This document shows, piece after piece, positions 8,301 through 11,491 of a stretch of DNA of 11,491 nucleotides. The notes beneath the pieces are model-generated. The model worked only from the letters and a program-made list of their open reading frames with translations, did not search any database and was not told the origin of the DNA. Each line of letters begins with the position of its first letter. Positions within the stretch are counted from its first letter, which is position 1. The position numbers were made by a program, and so were the translations under genes. The stretch is from Phoronis pallida (Eukaryota; Phoronida; Phoronidae), in the NCBI GenBank assembly GCA_028565715.1, contig JAOXYC010206128.1, positions 1-11,491 on the forward strand. The letters are read 5' to 3'.

Positions 8301-11075
8301 CATATAGGCGCATGCGCTCAATTGTGGGGCTATACGGTACAGTGGCGTCGTTTTTTTTTGTTATGAACGTTTTTAGATTTTCTGTAGAAATCGTTCCTTT
8401 TTAAAGATTACAATTTCCAAACCTTTAATTGGCATTGATTGATAAAAACAATCATATTTAATAAAACATTTATGTTTTTTTCCAGTGAATATTTAGCCAC
8501 ATTCAAGAAGACAGTGGCTATGCATGAAGTGTTCTTACAGAGACTAGCAGCTCACAATACACTAAGGAGTGACATCAACTTTAGAATATTCCTCGAATAC
8601 AACCAAGATGTGAGTTAATTGGGATGTTTTTTCATAAATGACTGAATACAACTGTCTTCAAAGTAAAACTTATCTTTTCCCTGTTGATCTAACTCAGATT
8701 TTCATTATCAGCTGCCTAAACATATGTTGAATGAAGAGTTTCTTTTTCTTACTAATGTTTTGTTGATGGAGCATGTTGACTTGACTAAATTAAAAAGTGA
8801 AGTGTGAAGTTTTCCGCAATGTTTGTTAACTATAACGAACCACTTACTAGATTTACACAACGGTTTTCATTGTATGTAAGAAACTAAAACCCAGATTGTT
8901 CAGGGCCCTTTATTATACAAAGTCTCAACCTTATCTGAAAACTTTACAGCTAAGTGTAAGAGAAAAGAACAAGAAGGAAAAAATCAAGAGTTTCTTCAAC
9001 AGTGTAACAAAGACTGCAGATGAAGTGCTACTGGCTAATCAGAAGGTACAGGTTTTGTTAATATTCTCCGAAAAGTGAATGCCCCAATACAAAATACTCC
9101 TAGTCAGGTGACCTTTAAGGCTGGTTAAAAATAGAGAATTTCAAATTCGTATATATATTAGAACTGGCCTTATAAACAACAGAAGAAAGTGTATATTGAA
9201 ATTAAACAGCAATTACCAAATGATAGTTTTGAAAAAGTGTTCATTTTGTTTTTCCACAAATGTTTTGGTAAGAATTCTTTCCCTACTCTCTGACTCATGC
9301 CAAGATTGTTGTGTACACTTGAAATTGGTCCCGTCTACAATACTGAGAAAATAAAGCTAAACCATGAGGAAATAACAAATTTTATTTTACAATGTTGCAG
9401 GATTCTGATGAGTTCTTTGAACAGGAGAAGGTCTTCCTTGTTGAATATCATACTAGAATAAAGGAAAGTACAGCAAAGGCTGACAAAATGACCAGGTGTC
9501 ATAAAAGTAAGTTGAGTGCTTCTTACAGGAACTTTATCTTGTTTGTGTCCAGTTTCTTATAAGCACAACACAATAATGACTCTAAAACAAACATGTAATT
9601 AAAGAACTTGATTTGATTTTGTTGAAATATATGTAGTAATAACAATATTAATAACAAAATGACAAAATTTTCTTTTTATTTTGGCGGTAAATTTCCCATT
9701 GTGTGAAATTTAAATTTCTCAAACAAAGGTTATCAAAAATCAAACTGGTTGATAACATTTGCTTTAATAAATGGTCCCTTTGTTTGATTGATTCTTTGTA
9801 TTTGCAGATGTTGCCGATTCCTATATAAAAATATCATCAGGATTACTACAAATAGCAACACTAGAAAATACAAATCTTGATAAGTAAGCATATTTTCCTC
9901 TGTGACAAATTTACCTCGATGACATTTATGCATTTTATTATACCAGAGATGTGTTTTTTACAGATTTAATTTGTTTACATTCTTTAACAAAAGAAAATTG
10001 TATTTTTTGAAGTTTTTGTCACCTTGTATTACCTCTTCTGTACAAACAGTGTATCCTGTAACAGTACAATTTGAAAAAGGCATTCAAACCCTAAATTAAC
10101 ATTTTGTTAGGAATTGTTGGAAATTAGATTGATTTTCTTGTTACATTGTCATCACTGAATTAATGGTTTTATTCTTTCAGATTATTCCAGAAAGTTGCAG
10201 ACACATTTGAAAGAGCAAGGGTATAATTTTTGATCTAAAACACCAAAATGTCTTATTTGTCTGATTTGTCAGTTAAAAGTGGTTATGTGGTAATACATTG
10301 GACACATAAACTGAAATTCGTTTGTTGACACTTTGTAAGACAGAAATAAATTCATTGTGTGAGCTGGATTCATCGTTCCATATGTCACATAACTTTCAGA
10401 CCATATTATATTCAATCTTATTACCCAGCTATGTTCATGATAAAGTCAAGAACCTGTGACAAGCCAGGTGCATATCGATATGATGCCCTGCTTTTTAATT
10501 AAAAATTGTGCGTCTTGCTGAGGAAGTAATCCCAGTCGTACAATTCGAGTAAAAATGGCAGACAACACTGTCTCAGTGACAAACTTTTAAGTTTCCATAG
10601 CCGGGTTATAAATAGATAATGACCTGGTAAATTTCACATCCAACCTGAAATCAGTCCTTGGGCAGTGATACCAGCCCGCGGCCTGTGGCCTTGGGCTGGT
10701 ATCACTGTCCTCGCAAACTGATATCCGGCTCGATATGAAATTCACCAGGTAATAATCTATATAAATTTCACATTTTTTCATAAAAAATTGTTTAGTAACA
10801 TAGCTGAATGCATATTATTGCTTCACTTCAATCTATTGTTTGCTTTAAATGTATTATGCTTCAATTTTTATAAATTTTGCTTTTCTTGCCAGAAACTGGA
10901 AGGTCGTGTTGCATCAGACGAAGACCTGAAACTGTCAGACACACTTCGCTACTATCAGCGGGACTCGTCAGCTGCCAAGGACTTACTCTATAGGAGAGCT
11001 AGGGCCCAAGCCAATCTGACGGAAGCCAATCAAAAGTTAGATAAAGCAAGGGCAAAGAACAAAGATGTCCAGGCT
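5371..11075 (+). CDS. SNX6: Sorting nexin of the SNX5/SNX6 family (3' end outside window)
   Basis: Join: 5371-5376 (inferred), 6166-6210, 6705-6812, 7005-7115, 7534-7655, 8486-8609, 8950-9045, 9401-9506, 9808-9883, 10181-10220, 10893-11075. The parts total 1017 bp (339 codons), all in phase. SNX5/6 proteins pair with SNX1/2 in the ESCPE-1/retromer-associated coat that tubulates endosomes and recycles cargo such as CI-MPR. The PX domain spans about residues 24-172 ([30 protein letters not shown], the helical-hairpin insertion [30 protein letters not shown]). An amphipathic linker near 176-198 is followed by the BAR domain ([50 protein letters not shown]). The last 65 or so residues of the BAR domain are missing off the right edge. 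The sequence is closer to human SNX6 (N-terminus, VENEDYAG) than to SNX5, but it is probably a single invertebrate SNX5/6 orthologue, so the symbol is approximate. Confidence 0.95.
5733..6055. repeat. Palindrome-rich composite repeat
   Basis: A cluster of diverged modules in both orientations. The imperfect inverted repeat 5807-5849/5858-5903 has matching blocks GAATATAG and GTTATTCA-TCAAT. A second hairpin, 5935-5951/5970-5986 (CCGGAACAAAA-CACTG, one mismatch), has the inner palindrome CATTTTAAAAATG (5953-5965). AGAATCAC recurs at 5737, 5992 and 6043, the first two followed by GCG-TC-TTTT and later AATGAGC. It looks like a foldback element or rearranged MITE and is non-coding. Confidence 0.6.
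6067..6094 (+). repeat. 28-bp direct repeat, copy 2, in SNX intron 1
   Basis: Exact copy of 4686-4713, 1381 bp downstream in the same orientation. It directly follows the palindrome-rich cluster that ends near 6055. The two copies bracket the inferred SNX exon 1. Confidence 0.85.
6166..6210 (+). CDS. SNX6: SNX exon 2
   Basis: 45 bp, phase 0 at both ends. The acceptor is a long T tract then TTTAAG (AG at 6164-6165) and the donor is CAAG|GTAGTG. It encodes [15 protein letters not shown], the acidic N-terminal segment shared with SNX6 and absent from SNX5. Confidence 0.85.
6511..6571 (-). repeat. tRNA-like / SINE-like fragment in SNX intron 2
   Basis: On the minus strand this contains GGTTCGATTCC, a perfect match to the RNA polymerase III B-box, in a T-arm-like hairpin (6524-6528/6536-6540, one mismatch, 7-nt loop). 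The terminal 7-bp inverted repeat CATCGTA/TACGATG (6511-6517, 6565-6571) mimics an acceptor stem. There is no A-box or D-arm in the right place and six extra bases follow the T-arm, so it is not a working tRNA. A degenerate SINE is possible. Confidence 0.35.
6705..6812 (+). CDS. SNX6: SNX exon 3 (start of PX domain)
   Basis: 108 bp, phase 0/0, acceptor TTATTTCTAG ending at 6704, donor AAG|GTAAAC. It encodes [12 protein letters not shown] then [22 protein letters not shown], the nearly invariant start of the SNX5/6 PX domain. The acceptor is a TAGCAG tandem, so the exon may instead begin at 6708 and lose the single Gln. Confidence 0.94.
7005..7115 (+). CDS. SNX6: SNX exon 4 (PX domain)
   Basis: 111 bp, phase 0/0, acceptor TAATTTTCAG, donor TGTG|GTTAGT. 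It encodes [20 protein letters not shown] and [17 protein letters not shown], matching SNX6 strongly. Part of its 3' end has been copied into the following intron (see the tandem duplication). Confidence 0.95.
7116..7533 (+). repeat. Diverged ~220-bp tandem duplication in intron 4
   Basis: Blocks recur in the same order at a spacing of 213-223 bp. The exon 4 tail GCAGGCATTGTGG occurs at 7104 and 7326. TGC-TGTTA-TTGT occurs at 7138 and 7361. CTGTTC..ATGTATTT then TAAACAAC occurs at 7237 and 7452. AAAATG occurs at 7281 and 7501. The second copy carries a vestige of the exon 4 end at 7309-7338, with TATG-TAGGCAA inserted and a GTGAAT donor-like sequence. This explains most of intron 4. Confidence 0.65.
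7534..7655 (+). CDS. SNX6: SNX exon 5 (PX helical-hairpin insertion)
   Basis: 122 bp, enters in phase 0 and leaves with 2 bases, acceptor CATCCTTTGCAG, donor GAAGC|GTAGGT. It encodes [20 protein letters not shown] and [20 protein letters not shown]. This is the proline turn and long helical extension that sets SNX5/6/32 PX domains apart from phosphoinositide-binding ones. Confidence 0.96.
7919..8337 (-). mobile_element. MITE copy B, same family, in SNX intron 5
   Basis: A 419-bp element with terminal inverted repeats matching at 35 of the first 40 bases (CCGTATAGCCCCGCATTTGA against CCGTATAGCCCCACAATTGA, continuing), flanked by TA (7917-7918 and 8338-8339). It is in the opposite orientation to copy A, so each copy is antisense to its own host gene. 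Shared internal blocks include TTGGGTCAGGGA, CTGCCATCAGTGACTAAACA and GCGCCTATATCCGGAGCGCC when read in one orientation. It is non-autonomous, and no transposase is present. Confidence 0.87.
8486..8609 (+). CDS. SNX6: SNX exon 6 (end of PX, cargo groove)
   Basis: 124 bp, 1 base completes Ala131, leaves in phase 0, acceptor TTTTTTCCAG, donor AGAT|GTGAGT. It encodes [20 protein letters not shown] through [10 protein letters not shown]. Tyr133, Phe137 and Glu145 are the counterparts of human SNX5 Tyr132, Phe136 and Glu144, which lie in the groove that binds cargo sorting motifs; all three are kept. Confidence 0.95.
8950..9045 (+). CDS. SNX6: SNX exon 7 (amphipathic linker to BAR)
   Basis: 96 bp, phase 0/0, acceptor AACTTTACAG, donor GAAG|GTACAG. 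It encodes [20 protein letters not shown] then [12 protein letters not shown]. The Lys-rich amphipathic segment is where SNX-BAR proteins insert into the membrane. Confidence 0.94.
9401..9506 (+). CDS. SNX6: SNX exon 8 (BAR helix 1)
   Basis: 106 bp, enters in phase 0, leaves with 1 base, acceptor AATGTTGCAG, donor AAAA|GTAAGT. It encodes [20 protein letters not shown] then [15 protein letters not shown]. Ser227 aligns with human SNX5 Ser226, reported as a phosphorylation site that affects dimerisation. Confidence 0.95.
9808..9883 (+). CDS. SNX6: SNX exon 9 (BAR domain)
   Basis: 76 bp, 2 bases complete Asn240, leaves with 2 bases, acceptor TTGTATTTGCAG, donor GATAA|GTAAGC. It encodes [20 protein letters not shown] and TNLD. 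Less conserved than its neighbours, as in other family members, but the phases fit on both sides. Confidence 0.93.
10181..10220 (+). CDS. SNX6: SNX exon 10 (40-bp exon, BAR domain)
   Basis: 40 bp, 1 base completes Lys265, leaves in phase 0, acceptor TTATTCTTTCAG, donor CAAGG|GTATAA. It encodes [13 protein letters not shown], matching SNX6 FFLKVSELFDKTR. It is too short to appear as an ORF and was found by continuing the phase and homology. Confidence 0.9.
10612..10760. mobile_element. 149-bp foldback element in SNX intron 10
   Basis: Nearly the whole segment is one imperfect palindrome centred at 10685. The ends are ATAGAT/ATCTAT, then CCTGGT-AATTTCA/TGAAATTCACCAGG. The inner stem GGCAGTGATACCAGCCC/GGGCTGGTATCACTGTCC is closed by GGCC-TGT-GGCC. 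ATAA flanks both sides (10608-10611, 10761-10764) and may be a target duplication, but in AT-rich DNA this is weak. It is probably a foldback-type MITE and has no coding capacity. Confidence 0.7.
10893..11075 (+). CDS. SNX6: SNX exon 11 (BAR helix 2, last exon in window)
   Basis: 183 bp, phase 0/0, acceptor TTTTCTTGCCAG. It encodes [20 protein letters not shown], then [12 protein letters not shown] and [13 protein letters not shown]. The donor chosen is GGCT|GTAATT at 11076; it is weak, but it ends the match where human SNX6 continues KDVLQAETSQQ. The remaining C-terminal exon(s), containing the CCQKFE-type segment, were looked for and are not in 11076-11491. Confidence 0.93.
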
Positions 11076-11491
11076 GTAATTATTATTTTAAATTGTTTTT
11101 AATTCCACAGTTATAAACAAAGCTTTAAAATGATATCACCTAAATATTTATTGATGGCATCAATCCATTGTCATCTATCATGTGAACATTTTGCAGAAAG
11201 GTTCAGTTATTGTAGTCGATAACGTGGACCAATGGCAATCCGTCATAAACGCAATGATGGGGTGACTTAAATATATTAAAACTTAATGCTTCATCAAAAT
11301 CTATGTTCAAACTTTGGACATACTTTTCTTGACTACTGTTAGCAAACAAGCTGCCAATGCTTGCTGAATAAATAATAACTGGCATATTAAATAGTGGAAG
11401 TACAGATGAATTCATTTAAAGATACTGTCTCCTTGTTGGTGAGGATCTGGGGTCAAAAATCAAATCAACTAGAAATTTTGTGTATGAGTCC

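Larger units (their letters stand above)
8610..10892 (+). other. SNX introns 6 to 10, mostly featureless
   Basis: Introns 8610-8949, 9046-9400, 9507-9807, 9884-10180 and 10221-10892 are AT-rich. Apart from the foldback at 10612-10760 and short palindromes such as GAAATTTAAATTTC (9708-9721), I see nothing in them. 11076-11491 is the start of intron 11 and is likewise featureless. Confidence 0.6.

Noticed and set aside
10788-11102. 104-residue plus-strand protein starting near 10788
   Set aside because: Its first third is intron sequence with the polypyrimidine tract; only 10893-11075 is SNX coding.
11197-11265. Possible terminal exon after TTTTGCAG at 11191-11196, 22 codons then TGA
   Set aside because: Its phase would fit SNX exon 11, but the peptide (SVIVVDNVDQW) bears no similarity to the SNX BAR C-terminus and would truncate the domain.

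Overview
The window is animal nuclear DNA. It is AT-rich and intron-dense, with GT-AG introns of about 0.2 to 1.05 kb, and it carries several miniature mobile elements. It holds two recognisable genes in head-to-head orientation. On the minus strand (894-3929) is a complete coding region for MGME1, the mitochondrial genome maintenance exonuclease. On the plus strand (5371-11075, continuing off the right edge) is a sorting nexin of the SNX5/SNX6 family. Gene structure, repeats and protein similarity fit a marine invertebrate. A mollusc is my best guess, mainly from the general look of the repeats, and that is weak evidence.

Layout. 1-300 may be the 3' end of an unidentified plus-strand gene, because an AATAAA lies at 263-268. 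683-893 is the MGME1 3' UTR. 894-3929 holds four MGME1 coding exons whose phases join exactly to 469 codons plus stop. Its largest intron contains a 556-bp MITE and a three-stem foldback. 3930-5370 is the shared intergenic or promoter interval, with a small orphan ORF and one copy of a 28-bp direct repeat that contains a CRE-like site. At 5371 is an ATG-ATG micro-exon, preceded by a TCACGTGA box, which is the best candidate for the SNX start. Ten further SNX exons follow at 6166-11075. They sum to 339 codons, equivalent to all of human SNX6 except about the last 65 residues, which must lie beyond the window.

The SNX introns carry a palindrome-rich repeat cluster (intron 1), a tandem duplication that copied the end of exon 4 (intron 4), a second copy of the same MITE (intron 5) and a 149-bp foldback element (intron 10).

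The two proteins act in different places. MGME1 processes mitochondrial DNA ends, while SNX5/6 forms endosomal tubule coats with SNX1/2. The link between them is positional: human MGME1 and SNX5 are also divergent neighbours on chromosome 20p11. The pair therefore looks like an ancient bidirectional arrangement that predates the SNX5/SNX6 split. I see no bacterial, CRISPR, viral or novel defence system here.
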